The translations under genes were made by a program, and so were the position numbers. From Avena insularis (Eukaryota > Streptophyta > Magnoliopsida > Poales > Poaceae), in contig CM042686.1 in the NCBI GenBank assembly GCA_023614405.1, forward strand, positions 348,448,329-348,512,328: a DNA stretch of 64,000 nt, given 5' to 3'. Each line of letters starts with the position of its first letter. Within the stretch, counting starts at the first letter, position 1. Below are positions 13,601 to 28,162 of this stretch, piece after piece. The notes under the pieces are model-generated. The model saw nothing but the letters and a program-made list of their open reading frames with translations. It made no database searches and was not told the DNA's origin.

Positions 13601-16600
13601 ATCCAATGACACTGGTGGATCCTTATGTGGTTTGTGAAAAGAACACACATGCAATGACTCTAGATGTGGTTAATGAGAAGAACACACATGCAATCATGCT
13701 GGTGGATCCATATGTGGTTTGTGAGAAGAACACACATCCAATGACATTGGTGGATCCATGTGTTGTTTGTGAGAAGAACACACATGCAATGAAAATGGTG
13801 GATCCATACGTGGTCTGTGGAAAGAACAGACATGCAATAACACTAGCTGTGGTTAATGAAAAGAATAGACATGCAATGACTCTGATGGATCCATATGTGG
13901 TTTGACAAAAGAACACACATGCAATGAACTCTGGTGGATCCATGTGTGGTTTGTGAGACCACACATGCAATGACACTGGGTGTGGTTCATGAAAAGAACA
14001 CACATCCAATGACACTGGTGGATCCTTATGTGGTTTTTGAGAAGAACACACATGCAATGACTCTAGATGTGGTTTCTAAAAAGAACACACATGCAATGAC
14101 ACTAGTGGATCCATATGTGGTTTGTGTGAAGAACACACATCCAATGACAATGGTTGATCCATATGTAGTTTGTGAGAAGAACATGCATGGAATGACACTG
14201 GGTGTGGTTTATGAAAAGAACACGCATGCAATGACACTGGGTGTTGTTCATGAAAAGAACACACATCCAATGACACTGGTGGATCCTTATGTGGTTTGTG
14301 AAAAGAACACACATGCAATGACTCCAGATGTGGATTGTGAGAAGAACACACATGCAATGACCCTGGTGGATCCATACGTGGTTTGTGAGAAGAACACACA
14401 TACAATGACACTGGTGGATCCATATGTGGTTTCTGAGAAGAACACACATGCAATAACACTGGGTGTGGTTCATGAAAAAAACATCCAATGAACTCTGGTA
14501 GATCCGTACGTGGTTTGTCAGAAGAACACACATTCAATGACTCTAGCTGTGGTTCATGAGAAGAATACACATTCAATCACACTGGTGTATCCTTATGTGG
14601 TTTGTGAAAAGAACACACATGCAATGACTCTAGATGTGATTTGTGAGAAGAACACACATGCAATGACACCGGAGGATCCATATGTGGTTTGTGAGAAGAA
14701 CACACATCCAATGACACTGGTGGATCTAGATGTGATTTGTGAGAAGAACACACATGCAATGACACTGGTGGATCCATATGTGGTTTGTGAGAAGAACACA
14801 CATCCAATGACACTGGTGGATCCATATGTGGTTTGTGAGAAGAACACACATGCAATGACTCTTGGTGTGGTTCATGAAAAGAACACACATCCAATGAACT
14901 ATAGTGGATCCATATGTGGTTTGTGAGAAGAGCACACCTGCAATGACTCTAGCTGTGGTTTGTGAGAAGAACACACATACAATCACACCGGTGGATCCAT
15001 ATGTGGTTTGTGAGAAGAACACACATCCAATGACACTGGTGGATCCATGTGTGGTTTGTAAGAAGAACACACATGCAAAACACACATGCAATGACACTAG
15101 CTGTGGTTAATGAAAAGAACAGACATGCAATGACTCTGATGGATCCATATGTGGTTTGTGAAAAGAACACACATGGAATGACTCTGGTGGATCAATGTGG
15201 TTTGTGAGAATAACAGACATGCAATGAACACGAGTGGATCCATGTGTGGTTTGTGAGAAGAACACACATGCAATGACACTGGGTGCGGTTCATGAAAAGA
15301 ATACACATCCAATGACACTGGTGGATCCTAATGTTGTTTGTGAGAAGAACACACATACAATGACTCTAGATCTGGTTTGTGAGAAGAACACATATGCAAT
15401 GACATTGGTGGATCCATATGTGGTTTGTGAGAAGAACACAAATCCAATGACACTGGTGGATCCATGTGTGGTTTGTGAGAAGAACACGCATGCAATGACA
15501 CTGGGTGTGGTTCATGAAAAGAACACACATCCAATGACACTGGTGGATCCTTATGTGGTTTGTGAAAAGAACACACATGCAATGACTCTAGATATGGATT
15601 GTGAGAAGAACACACATGCAATGACCCTGGTGGATCCATACGTGGTTTGTGAGAAGAACATACATCCAATGACACTAGTGGATCCATATGTGGTTTGTGA
15701 GAAGAACACACATGCAATGACAGTGGGTGTGGTTCATGAAAAAAACACATCCAATGAACTCTGGTAGATCCATACGTGGTTTGTGAGAAGAACACACATT
15801 CAATGACTCTAGCTGTGGTTCATGAGAAGAACACTATGCAATCACACTGGTGGATCCATATGTGGTTTGTGAGAAGAACACATATCCAATGACACTGGTG
15901 GATCCATGTGTGGTTTGTGAAAAGAACACACATGCAATGACACTGGTGGATCAATGTGGTTTGTGAGAATAACAGACATGCAATGAACTCTGGTGGATCC
16001 ATGTGTGGTTTGTGAGAAGAACACACATGCAATGACACTGGGTTTGGTTCATGAAAAGAACACACATCTAATGACACTGGTGGATCCTTATGTGGTTTGT
16101 GAGAAGAACACACATGCAATGATTCTAGATGTGGTTTCTAAAAAGAACACACATGCAATGACACTGGTGGATCCATATGTGGTTTGTGAGAAGAACACAC
16201 ATCTAATGACACTGGTGGATCCATGTGTGGTTTGTGAGAAGAACACACATGCAATGCCACTGGGTGTGGTTCATGAAAATAACACACATCCAATGAACTC
16301 TAGTGGATCCATACGTGGTTTGTGAGAAGAACACACATTCTATGACTCTAGCTGTGGTTCATGAGAAGAACACACATGCAATCACACCTGTGGATCCATA
16401 TGCGGTTTGTGAGAAGAACACACATCCAATGACACTGGTGGATCCATGTGTGGTTTGTGAGAAGAACACACATGCAATGACACTAGGTGTGGTTCATGAA
16501 AAGAACACACATCCAATGACACTGGTGGATCCTTATGTTGTTTGTGAAAAGAACTCACATGCAATGACTGTAGATGTGGTTTGTGAGAAGAACACACATG

Positions 16601-19359
16601 CAAGGACACTGGTGGATCCATATGTGGTATGTGAGAATAAACCACATGCAATGACACTGGTGGATCCATGTGTGGTTTGTGGGAAGAACACACATGCAAT
16701 GACACTGGTGGATCCATATGTGGTCTGTGAAAAGAACACACATGCAATGACACTAGTGGATCAATGTCGTTTGTGAGAATAACAGACATGCAATGAACTC
16801 TGGTGGATCCATGCGTGGTTTGTGAGAAGAACACAGATGCAATGACACTAGGTGTGGTTCATGAAAAGAACACACATCCAATGACACTGGTGGATCCTTA
16901 TGTGGTTTGTGAAAAGAACACACATGCAATGACTCTAGATGTGGTTCATGAGAAGAACACACATGCAATCGGTCGTTCCATATGTGGTTTGTGAGAAGAA
17001 CACACATCCAATGACACTGGTGGATCCATGTGTGGTTTGTGAGAAGAACACACATGCTATGACACTGGGTGTGGTTCATGAAAAGAACACACATCCAATG
17101 ACACTGGTGGATCCTTATGTGGTTTGTGAAAAGAACACACATGCAATGACTCTAGATGTTGTTTGTGAGAAGAACACACATGCAATGACACTGTTGGATC
17201 CATATGTGGTTTGTGAGAAGAACACACATCCAATGATACTGGTGGATCCAAATGTGGTTTGTGAGAAGAATACAGATGCAATGACTTCGGGTGTGGTTCA
17301 TGAAAAGAACACACATCCAATGAACTCTGGTGGATCCGTCTGTGGTTTGTGAGAAGAACACACATGCAATGACTCTAGCTGTAGTTTGTGAAAGGAACAC
17401 ACATCCAATCGCACTAGTGGATCCATATGTGGTTTTTGAGAAGAACACACATCCAATGACACTGGTGGATCCATGTGTGGATTTTGAGAAGAACACACAT
17501 GCAATGACACTGGGTGTGGTTCATGAAAAGGACACACATCCAATGACACTGGTGGATCCTTATGTGGTTTGTGAAAAGAACTCATATGCAATAACTCTAG
17601 ATGTGGTTTGTGAGAAGAACACACATGCAATGACCCTGGTGGATCCATATGTGGTTTGTGAGAAGAACACACATCCAACGACACTGGTGGATCCATATGT
17701 GGTTTGTGAGAAGAACACACATGCAATGACACTGGGTGCGGTTCATGAAAAGAACACACATCCAATGACACTGGTGGATCCTTATGTGGTTTGTGAGAAG
17801 AACACACATGCAATGACTCTAGATGTGGTTTCTAAAAATAACACACATGCAATGACACTAGTGGATCCATATGTGGTTTGTGAGAAGAACACACATCCAA
17901 TGCCACTAGTGGATCCATGTGTGGTTTGTGATAAGGACATGCATGCAATGACATTGGGTGTGGTTTATAAAAAGAACACACATCCAATGACACTGGTGGA
18001 TCCTTATATGGTTTGTGAAAAGAACACACATGCAATGACTCTAGATGTGGATTATGAGAAGAACACACATCAATGACCCTCGTGGATCCATATGTGGTTT
18101 GTGAGAAGAACACACATCCAATGACACTGGTGGATCCATATGTGGCTTGTGAGAAGAACACACATGCAAATACACTGGGTTTGGTTCATGAAAAGAACAC
18201 ACATCCAATGAACTCTAGTTGATCCATATGTGGTTTGTGAGAAGAACACACATGGAATGACTCTAGCTGTGGTTCATGAGAAGAACACACATGCAATCAT
18301 ACTGCTAGATCCATATGGGGTTTGTCAGAAGAACACACATCCAATGACACTAGTGGTTTGTGAGAAGAACATACATGCAATGACACTGCGTGTGGTTCAT
18401 GAAAAGAACACACATCTAATGACTCTAGTGGATCCTTATGTGGTTTGTGAAAAGAACACACATGCAATGACTCTAGATGTGGTTTATGAGAAGATCACAC
18501 ATGCAATGACACTGGTGGATCCATATGTGGTTTGTGAGAAGAACACACATCCAATGACACTGGTGGATCCATATGTGGTTTGTGAGAAGAACACACATGC
18601 AATGACTCTGGGTGTTGTTCATGAAAAGAACACACAACCAATGAACTATGGTGGATCCATATGTGGTTTGTGAGAAGAACACACGTGCAATGACTCTAGC
18701 TGTGGTTTGTGAAAAGAACACACATGCAATCGCACTAGTGGATCCATATGTTGTTTGTGATAAGTAAACACATCCAATGGCATTGGTGGATCCATGTGTG
18801 GTTTTTGAGAAGAACACACATGCAATGACAATGGTGGATCCATATGTGGTCTGTGGAAAGATTAGACATGCAATGACACTAGCTGTGGTTAATGAAAAGA
18901 ACAGACATGCAATGACTCTGATGGATCCATATGTAGTTTGTGAAAATAACACACATGCAATGACTCTAGTTGTGGTTAATGAAAAGAACACACATGCAAT
19001 GACTCTGGTGGATCCATGTGGTTTGTGAAAAGAACACACATGCAATGACTCTATCTATGGTTAATGAAAAGAACTCACATGCAATGACACTGGTGGATCC
19101 ATATGTGGTTTGTGAAAAGAACAGACATGCAATGAACTCTGGTGGATCCATGTGTGGTTTGTGAGAAGTACACACATGCAATGACACTGGTTGTGGTTCA
19201 TGAAAATAACACACATCCGATGACACTGGTGGATCCTTATGTGGTTTGTGAAAAGAACACACATGCAATGAGACAGGTGGATCCACATGTGGTTTGTGAG
19301 AAGAACACACATGCAATGACACTGGTGGATCTATGTGGTTTGTGGGAATAACAGACATG

Positions 19360-22300
19360 CAATGAACTCTGGTGGATCCATATGTGGTTCATGAAAACAA
19401 CACACATGCTATGACACTGGGTGTGGTTCATGAAAAGAACACACATCCAATGACACGGGTGGATCCTTATGTGGTTTGTTGAAAGAACACACATCCAATG
19501 ACTCTAGGTGTGGTTTGTGAAAAGAACACACATCCAGTGACACAGGTGGATCCATATGTTGTTTGTGGAAAGAACAGGCATGCAATGACTCTAGCTGCGG
19601 TTAATGCAAAGAACAAACATGTAATGACACTGGTGGATCCATGTGTGGTTTGTGGGAAAAGCACACATGCAATGACACTAGATGTGGTTTGTGAAAAGAA
19701 CAGACATGCAATGACACTGGTGGATCCATGTGGGGTTTGTGATAAGAACAGACATGCAATGACTCAAGGTGTGGTTCATGAAAAGAACACACATGCAATT
19801 ACATTGGTGGATCCATGTGTGGTTTGTGAGAAGAACACACATGCAATGACACTGCGTGTGGTTCATGAAAAGAACACGCATGCAATGATACAGATGGATC
19901 CTTATGTGGTTTGTGAGAAGAACACACATGCAATGACTCTAGCTATGGTTCAACAAAAGAACACAAATGCAATGACACTGGTGGATCCATATGTGGTTTG
20001 TGAAAAGAATAGAAATACAATGACTCTAGCTATGGTTTGTGAAAAGAACGCACATGCAATCACACTAGTGGATCCATGTGTGGTTTGTGAAAAGAATACA
20101 CATGCAATGACACTGGGTGTGGTTCATGAAAAGAACACACAAGCAATGACACTAGTGGATCCTTATGTGGTTTGTGAGAAGAACACACATGCAATGACTC
20201 TAGCTATGGTTCATAAAAAGAACACAAATGCAATGACACTGGTGGATCCATATGTGGTTTGTGAAAAGAATAGAAATGCAATGACTCTAGCTGTGGTTTG
20301 TGAAAAGAACACACATGCAATCACACTGGTGGATCCATGTGTGGTTTGTGAAAAGAACAGACATGCAATGACTGTAGGTGTGGTTCCTGAAAAGAACACA
20401 CATCCAATGAACTCTGGTGGATCCATATGTGGTTCGTGAGAAGAACATACATGCAATTACTCTAGATGTGGTTTGTGAAAAGAACACACATGCAATAAAT
20501 CTAGATGTGGTTTGTGAGAAGAACACACATGCAATGACACTGGTGGATGTATATGTGGAATGTAGAAATAACAGACATGCAATGACACTAGTTGTTGTTA
20601 ATGAAAAGAACAGACATGCAATGACTCTGATGGATTCATATGTGGTTTGTGAAAAGAACACACATGCAATGACACTGGTGGATTAATGTGGTTTGTGAGA
20701 ATAATAGACATGCAATGAACTCTGGTGGATCCATGTGTGGTTTGTGAGAAGAACACACATTCAAGGACATTAGGTGCGGTTCATGAAAAGAGCACACATC
20801 CAATGACACTGGTGGATCCTTATGTGGTTTGTGAGAAGAACACATGCAATGACTCTCGATGTGGTTTCTAAAAAGAACACACATGCAATGACATTAGTGG
20901 ATCCATATGTGGTTTGTGAGAAGAACACACATGCATTGACACTGGTGGATCCATGTGTGGTTTGTGAGAAGAACACGCATGCGATGACATTGGGTGTGGT
21001 TCACGAAAAGAACACACATCCAATGACACTGGTGGATCCTTATATGGTTTGTGAAAAGAACACACATGCAATGACTCTATATGTGGATTGTGAGAAGAAC
21101 ACACATGCAATGACCCTGGTGGATCCATATGTGGTTTGTGAGAAGAACACACATCCAATGACACTGGTGGATCCATATGTGGTTTGTGAGAAGAACACAC
21201 ATGCAATTACATTGGGTGTGGTTCATGAAAAGAACACACATCCAATGAACTCTGGTGGATCCATCTGTGGTTTGTGAGAAGAACACACATCCAGTGACTC
21301 TAGCTATGGTTCATGAGAAGAGCACACATGCAATCATACTGCTAGATCCATATGTGGTTTGTGAGAAGAACACACATCCAATGACACTGGTGGATCCATG
21401 TGTGGTTTGTGAGAAGAACACACATAAAATGACACTTTGTGTGGTTCATGGAAAGAACACACATCCAATGACTCTGGTGGATCCTTATGTGGTTTGTGAA
21501 AAAAACACACATGCAATGACTCTAGATGTGTTTTGTGAAAAGAACACACATGCAATGACACTGGTGGATCTATATGTGGTTTGTGAGAAGAACACACATC
21601 CAATGACACTGGTGGATCGATATGTGGTTTGTGAGAAGAACACACATGCAATGACTCTGGGTGTGGTTCATGAAAAGAACACACATCCAATGAACTCTGG
21701 TGGATCCATATGTGGTTTGTGAGAAGAACACACATGCAAAGACTCTAGATGTTGTTTGTGAAAAGAACACACATGCAATCACACTGGTGGATCCATATGT
21801 GGTTTGTGAGAAGTAAACACATCCAATGGCACTGGTGGATCCATGTGTGGTTTGTGTGAAGAACACACATGCAATGACAATGGTGGATCCATATGTGGTC
21901 TATGGAAAGAACAGACATGCAATGACACTAGCTGTGGTTAATGAAAAGAACAGACATGCAATGACTCTAATGGATGCATATGTAGTTTGTGAAAAGAACA
22001 CACATGCAATGACTCTATCTATGGTTAATGAAAAGAACACACATGCAATAACACTGGTGGATCCATATGTGGTTTGTGAAAAGAACAGACATGCAATGAA
22101 CTCTGGTGGATCTATGTGTGGTTTGTGAGAAGAACACACATGCAATGACACTGGTTGTGGTTCATGAAAAGAACACACATCCAATGACACTGGTGGATCC
22201 TTATGTGGTTTGTGAAAAGAACACACATGCAATGAGACTGGTGGATCCACATGTGGTTTGTGAGAAGAACACACATGCAATGACACTGGTGGATCAATGT

Positions 22301-25300
22301 AGTTTGTGGGAATAACAGACATGCAATGAACTCTGGTGGATCCATATGTGGTTCATGAAAAGAACACACATGCAATGACACTGGTGGATCAATGTGGTTT
22401 GTGGGAATAACAGACATGCAATGAACTCTGGTGGATCCATATGTGGTTCATGAAAAGAACACACATGCAATGACACTGGGTGTGGTTCATGAAAAGAACA
22501 TACATCCAATGACACAGGTGGATCCTTATGTGGTTTGTGGAAAGAACACACATCCAATGACTCTTGGTGTGGTTTGTGAAAAGAACACGCATCCAATGAC
22601 ACTGGTGGATCCATATGTTGTTTGTGGAAAGAATAGACATGCAATGACTCTAGCTGTGGTTAATGAAAAGAACAAACATGCAATGACACAGGTGGATCCA
22701 TGTGTGGTTTGTGGGAAGAGCACACATGCAATGACACTTTATGTGGTTTGTGAAAAGAACAGACATGCAATGACACTGGTGGATCCATGTGTGGTTTGTG
22801 ATAAGAACAAACATGCAATGACTCTAGGTGTGGTTCATGAAAAGAACACACATGCAATTACACTGGTGGATCCATGTGTGGTTTGTGAGAAGAACACACA
22901 TGCAATGACACTGGGTGTGGTTCATGAAAACAACACACATGCAACGACACTAGTGGATCCTTATGTGGTTTGTGAGAAGAACACACATGCAATGACTCTA
23001 GCTATGGTTCATGAAAAGAACACACATGCAATGACACTGGTGGATCCATATGTGGTTTGTGAAAAGAATAGAAATGCAATGACTCTAGCTGTGGTTTGTG
23101 AAAAGAACACACATGCAATCACACTGGTGGATCCATGTGTGGTTTGTGAAAAGAACAGACATGCAGTGATTATAGGTGTGGTTCCTGAAAATAACACACA
23201 TCCAATGAACTCTGATGGATCCATATGTGGGTTGTGAGAAGAACAGACATGCAATAACTCTAGATGTGGTTTGTGAAAAGAACACACATGCAATGACTCT
23301 AGATGTGGATTGTGAGAAGAACACACATGCAATGACACTGGTGGATGTATATGTGGAATGTAGAAATAACAGACATCCAATGACACTAGCTCTTGTTAAT
23401 GAAAAGAACAGACATGCAATGACTCTGATGGATCCATATGTGGTTTGTGAAAAGAACACACATGCAATGACACTGGTGGATCCATATGTGGTTTGTGAGA
23501 ATAACACACATCCAATGACACTGGTGGATCCATATGTGGTTTGTGAGAATAACAGGCATGCAATGAACTCTGGTGGATCCATGTGTGGTTTGTGAGAAGA
23601 ACACACATGTAATGACACTGGGTGCGGTTCATGCATAGAACACACATCCAATGACACTGGTGAATCCTTATGTGGTTTGTGAGAAGAACACACATGCAAT
23701 GACTCTAGATGTGGTTTCTAAAAAGAACACACATGCAATGACACTAGTGGATCCATATGTGGTTTGTGATAAGAACACACATCCAATGACACTGGTGGAT
23801 CCATGTGTGGTTTGTGAGAAGAACACGCATGCATTGATACTGGGTGTGGTTCATGAAAATAACACATATCCAATGACACTGGTGGATCCTTATATGGTTT
23901 GTGAAAAGAACACACATGCAATGACTCTAGATGTGGATTGTGAGAAAAACACACATGCAATGACCCTGGTGGATCCATATGTGGTTTGTGAGAACACATA
24001 TCCAATGACACTGGTGGATCCGTATGTGGTTTGTGAGAAGAACAGACATGCAATGACACTGGGTGTGGTTCATGAAAAGAACACACATCCAATGAACTCT
24101 GGTGGATCCATATGTGGTTTGTGAGAAGAACACACATGCAATGACTCTAGCTGTGGTTCATGAGAAGAAGACACATGCAATCATACTGCTAGATCCATAT
24201 GTGGTTTGTGAGAAGAACACACATCCAATGACACTGGTGGATCCATGTGTGGTTTTTGAGAAGAACACACATGCAATGACACTGCGTGTGGTTCATGAAA
24301 AGAACACACATCCAGTGACTCTGGTGGATCCTTATGTGGTTTGTGAAAAGAACACACATGCAATGACTCTCGACGTGGTTTGTGAGAAGAACACACATGC
24401 AATGACACTGATGGATCCATAAGTGGTTTGTGAGAAGAACACACATCCAATGACACTGGTGGATCCATATGTGGTTTGTGAGAAGAACACACATGCAATG
24501 ACTCTGGGTGTGGTTCATGAAAAGAACACACATCCAATGAAATTTGGTGGATCCATATGTGGTTTGTGAGAAGAACACACATGCAATGACTCTAGCTGTG
24601 CTTTGTGAAAAAAAACACATGTAATCGCACTGGTGGATCCATATGTGGTTTGTGAGAACTAAACACATCCAATGACACCGGTGGATCCATGTGTGGTTTG
24701 TGAGAAGAACTCACATGTAATGACAATGGTGGATCCATATGTGGTCTGTGGAAAGAACAGACATGCAATGACACTAGCTGTGGTTAATGAAAAGAATAGA
24801 CATGCAATGACTCTGATGCATCCATATGTAGTTTGTGAAAAGAACACACATGCAATGACTCTAGTTGTGGTTAATGAAAGGAACACACATGCAATGACTC
24901 TGGTGGATCCATGTGGTTTGTGAAAAGAACACACATGCAATAACTCTATCTATGGTTAATGAAAAGAACACACATGCAATAACACTGGAGGATCCATATT
25001 TGGTTTGTGAAAAGAACATACATGCAATGAACTCTGGTGGATCCATGTGTGGTTAGTGAGAAGAACACACATGCAATGACACTGGTTGTGGTTCATGAAA
25101 AGAACACACATCCAATGACACTGGTGGATCCTTATGTGGTTTGTGAAAAGAACACACATGCAATGAGACTGGTGGATCCACATGTGGTTTGTGAGAAGAA
25201 CACACATGCAATGACATTGGTGGATCAATGTGGTTTATGGGAATAATAGACATGCAATGAACTGTTGTGGATCCATATGTGGTTCATGAAACGAACACAC

Positions 25301-27252
25301 ATGCAATGACACTGGGTGTGGTTCATGAAAAGAACACACATCCAATGACACGGGTGGATCCTTACGTGATTTGTGGAAAGAACACACATCCAATGACTCT
25401 AGGTGTAGTTTGTGAAAAGAACACACATCCAATGACATTGGTGGATCCATATGTTATTTGTGGAAAGAATAGACATGCAATGACTCTAGTTGTGGTTCAT
25501 GAAAAGAACACACAGCCAATGACACGGGTGGATCCTTATGTGATTTGTGGAAAGAACACACATCCAATGACTCTAGGTGTGGTTTGTGAAAAGAACACAC
25601 ATCCAATGACATTGGTGGATCTATATGTTGTTTGTGGAAAGAATAGACATGCAATGACTCTAGCTGTGGTTAATGAAAAGAACACACATCCAATGACACT
25701 GGTGGATCCATGTGTGGTTTTTGGGAAGAGCACACATGCAATGACACTAGATGTGGTTTGTGAAAAGAACAGAAATGCAATGACACTAGTGGATCCATGT
25801 GTGGTTTGTGATAAAAACAGACATGCAATGACTCTAGGTGTGGTTCATGAAAATAATACACATGCAATGACACTGGTGGATCCATGTGTGGTTTGTGAGA
25901 AGAACACACATGCAATGACACTGGGTGTGGTTCATGAAAAGAACACACATGCAATGCCACTGGTGGATCCGTATGTGGTTTGTGAGAAGAACACACATGC
26001 AATGACTCTAGCTATGGTTCATGAAAAGAACACACATGCAATGACACTGGTGGATCCATATGTGGTTTGTGAAAAGAATAGAAATGCAATGACTCTAGTT
26101 GTGGTTTGTGAAAAGAACACACATGCAATAACACTGGTGGATCCATGTGTGGTTTGTGAAAAGAACAGACATACAATGACTGTAGGTGTGGTTCCTAAAA
26201 AGAACACACATCCAATGAACTCTGGTGGATCCATATGTGGTTTGTGAGAAGAACAAACATGCAATGACTCTAGATGTGGTTTGTGCAAAGAACACACATC
26301 CAATGACATTGGTGGATCCATATGTTGTTTGTGGAAAGAATAGACATGCAATGACTCTAGCTGTGGTTCATGAAAAGAACACACAGCCAATGACATGGGT
26401 GGATCCTTATGTGATTTGTGGAAAGAACACACATCCAATGACATTGGTGGATCCATATGTTGTTTGTGGAAAGAATAGACATGCAATGACTCTAGCTGTG
26501 GTTAATGAAAAGAACACACATCCAATGACACTGGTGGATCCATGTGCGGTTTTTGGGAAGAGCACACATGCAATGACACTAGATGTGGTTTGTGAAAAGA
26601 ACAGACATGCATTGACACTAGTGGATCCATGTGTGGTTTGTGATAAAAACAGACATGCAATGACTCTAGGTGTGGTTCATGAAAATAATACACATGCAAT
26701 GACACTGGTGGATCCATGTGTGGTTTGTGAGAAGAACACACATGCAATGACACTGGGTGTGGTTCATGAAAAGAACACACATGCAATGACACTGGTGGAT
26801 CCGTATGTGGTTTGTGAGAAGAACACACATGCAATGACTCTAGCTATGGTTCATGAAAAGAACACACATGCAATGACACTGGTGGATCCATATGTGGTTT
26901 GTGAAAAGAATAGAAATGCAATGACTCTAGTTGTGGTTTGTGAAAAGAACACACATGCAATCACACTGGTGGATCCATGTGTGGTTTGTGAAAAGAACAG
27001 ACATGCAATGACTGTAGGTGTGGTTCCTAAAAAGAACACACATCCAATGAACTCTGGTGGATCCATATGTGGTTTGTGAGAAGAACAAACATGCAATGAC
27101 TCTAGATGTGGTTTGTGAAAAGAACACACATGCAATGACACTGGTGGATCCATATGTGGTTTGTGAGAAGAACACACATCCAATGACACTAGTGGATCCA
27201 TATATGTGGTTTATGAGAAGAACACACATCCAATAAACTCTAGTGGATCTAT
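19360..27252. repeat. Second higher-order block, period ~2.8-3.0 kb, with a terminal 0.83-kb duplication
   Basis: This part uses a different monomer set, including AAAGAACAGACATGCAATG units, GTGGTTCCTGAAAAG or GTGGTTCCTAAAAAG, and TGTATATGTGGAATGTAG. The GTGGTTCCT monomer recurs near 20382, 23180, 26190 and 27021, giving steps of about 2.80, 3.01 and 0.83 kb. The last step marks a shorter tandem duplication of 25.4-26.2 kb into 26.3-27.1 kb. The longest plus-strand open frames of the array (313, 268, 326 and 284 codons) all lie here because frame-shifting 47-bp monomers are scarce. Confidence 0.85.
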
Positions 27253-28026
27253 CTTGGCATAATTTGATGTATACCACGATGTATTTCATTGTACAAGATA
27301 CCCTCTTTCCATTTTTATACTACTCAGTTTGGCCCTTGGTTTTTTGACACTACTCAATTTTGCCCTCTCTCTCTCTTTCGTAGAATCCCAAACCTGTGCT
27401 CACTCTGTCTGTGATGCCCTGATTGGTTGTCACAGTTGTCATGTGGATCATGCGCACCAACCGTTGATCCTGTGTGATCGAACAACGATCATTGCACACG
27501 TCGTGCCTTTCACAGTACAACGTGAGACAGCACGGACGTCTCCCTCAGCGAGACTTCTATAGGAAGGAACACGATGCCGTCCATGGAAAAAGTCGTCGAG
27601 TGGTCATGTCACGTTTAATCTACTCTACAAAGGCTACTACTGCTACTGCAACACATGCACAAGGTAACGGGGTCATCGAGTGCACGGTTGTCGACGGGGC
27701 GCTGCAATTTATTGCCACTTGATTTTAATAAGACATATCCCATTTTACACAGCGCTCTCAATCTCACTTCCAACTGGGCCCTACCACAAGTAACTTCCAT
27801 GAGTCAAGGCTCCCCTCAAGTAGATCTAATGTTGCTAGAAATTGGTTCCGTGCCACTTGCATGCAGTAGAATCAAGGTCTGCCATGCGCGTGTTTTCAAT
27901 GCAGCTCTAAAGTGGAGATCGTGGCTATGTGAAAAAAGGGAACCCCCCAAAATGGTGGAGATCGTGGTAGCCCCACCCCCCACCCACCACACTTGTCCAA
28001 TCGGGGACTACGAACAGTCAAGTGTT
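27253..28026. other. Unique sequence between the array and the island gene
   Basis: The repeat stops within one monomer and gives way to unique, moderately AT-rich sequence. It contains a short internal echo (TACTACTCAGTTTGGCCC near 27317 and CACTACTCAATTTTGCCC near 27349) and a CT-rich tract (CCCTCTCTCTCTCTTTCG near 27363). Short open frames here have no recognisable domain and no codon signature. It probably includes the upstream region of the gene that follows; I see no further signal. Confidence 0.6.
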
Positions 28027-28032
28027 TATAAA
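28027..28032 (+). promoter_or_regulatory. Candidate TATA box of the island gene
   Basis: TATAAA sits in the context GTGTTTATAAACCCGC, 131 bp upstream of the ATG at 28163. The spacing fits a plant core promoter with a 5' UTR of about 100 nt. No transcript evidence is available. Confidence 0.5.
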
Positions 28033-28162
28033 CCCGCTCGACCTTCTTCTTCCATGTGCTCGTATCATTTTCTCCAATCTGTCTAGTCCCAAAACCCCAA
28101 TCTGCACCTACCGCGCGTGCCTAAGCTCCTTCACTTGCACTAACTCCTTCCCTAGGTGCGCC

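Larger units (their letters stand above)
1..27252. repeat. 27-kb hierarchical minisatellite of 48/39-bp monomers
   Basis: The whole left 42% of the window is one tandem array. The 48-bp monomer runs GGTGGATCCATATGTGGTTT, then GTGAGAAGAACACACATC, then CAATGACACT. The 39-bp monomer lacks the GGATCC part and begins GGTGTGGTTCATG or GATGTGGTTTGTG. A frame-shifting 47-bp variant carries GGATCAATG and a GAACTCT end. Monomers follow a frequent five-unit order (48-39-48-39-48, total 222 bp); for example, equivalent GGATCCATG sites lie 222 bp apart at 4207 and 4429. At a mean of about 44 bp I estimate about 600 monomers. The array starts before base 1 and ends in a degraded monomer near 27252. Most 48-bp units carry BamHI (GGATCC) and often NdeI (CATATG) sites. 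I recognise no named satellite family. Confidence 0.97.

Noticed and set aside
1..27252. Dozens of 60-326-codon open frames on both strands of the array
   Set aside because: They overlap in several frames on both strands, share the monomer period, and are broken by whole-monomer variants. I treat them as a by-product of monomer lengths divisible by three, not as genes; the coding test is listed as a finding.
1..27252. CRISPR-like array of repeats
   Set aside because: There are no unique spacers; every part of the period is repeated. The context is plant nuclear DNA and no cas-like genes are present.
1..27252. Centromeric satellite
   Set aside because: Grass centromere satellites have monomers of about 150-180 bp. 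The 48/39-bp unit does not resemble any I know, and no centromere-specific retroelement pattern is next to it.
27329..28086. Short plus-strand open frames before the TATA box
   Set aside because: They lack domains and do not share a frame with the exon at 28163. They lie in promoter-like or UTR sequence.
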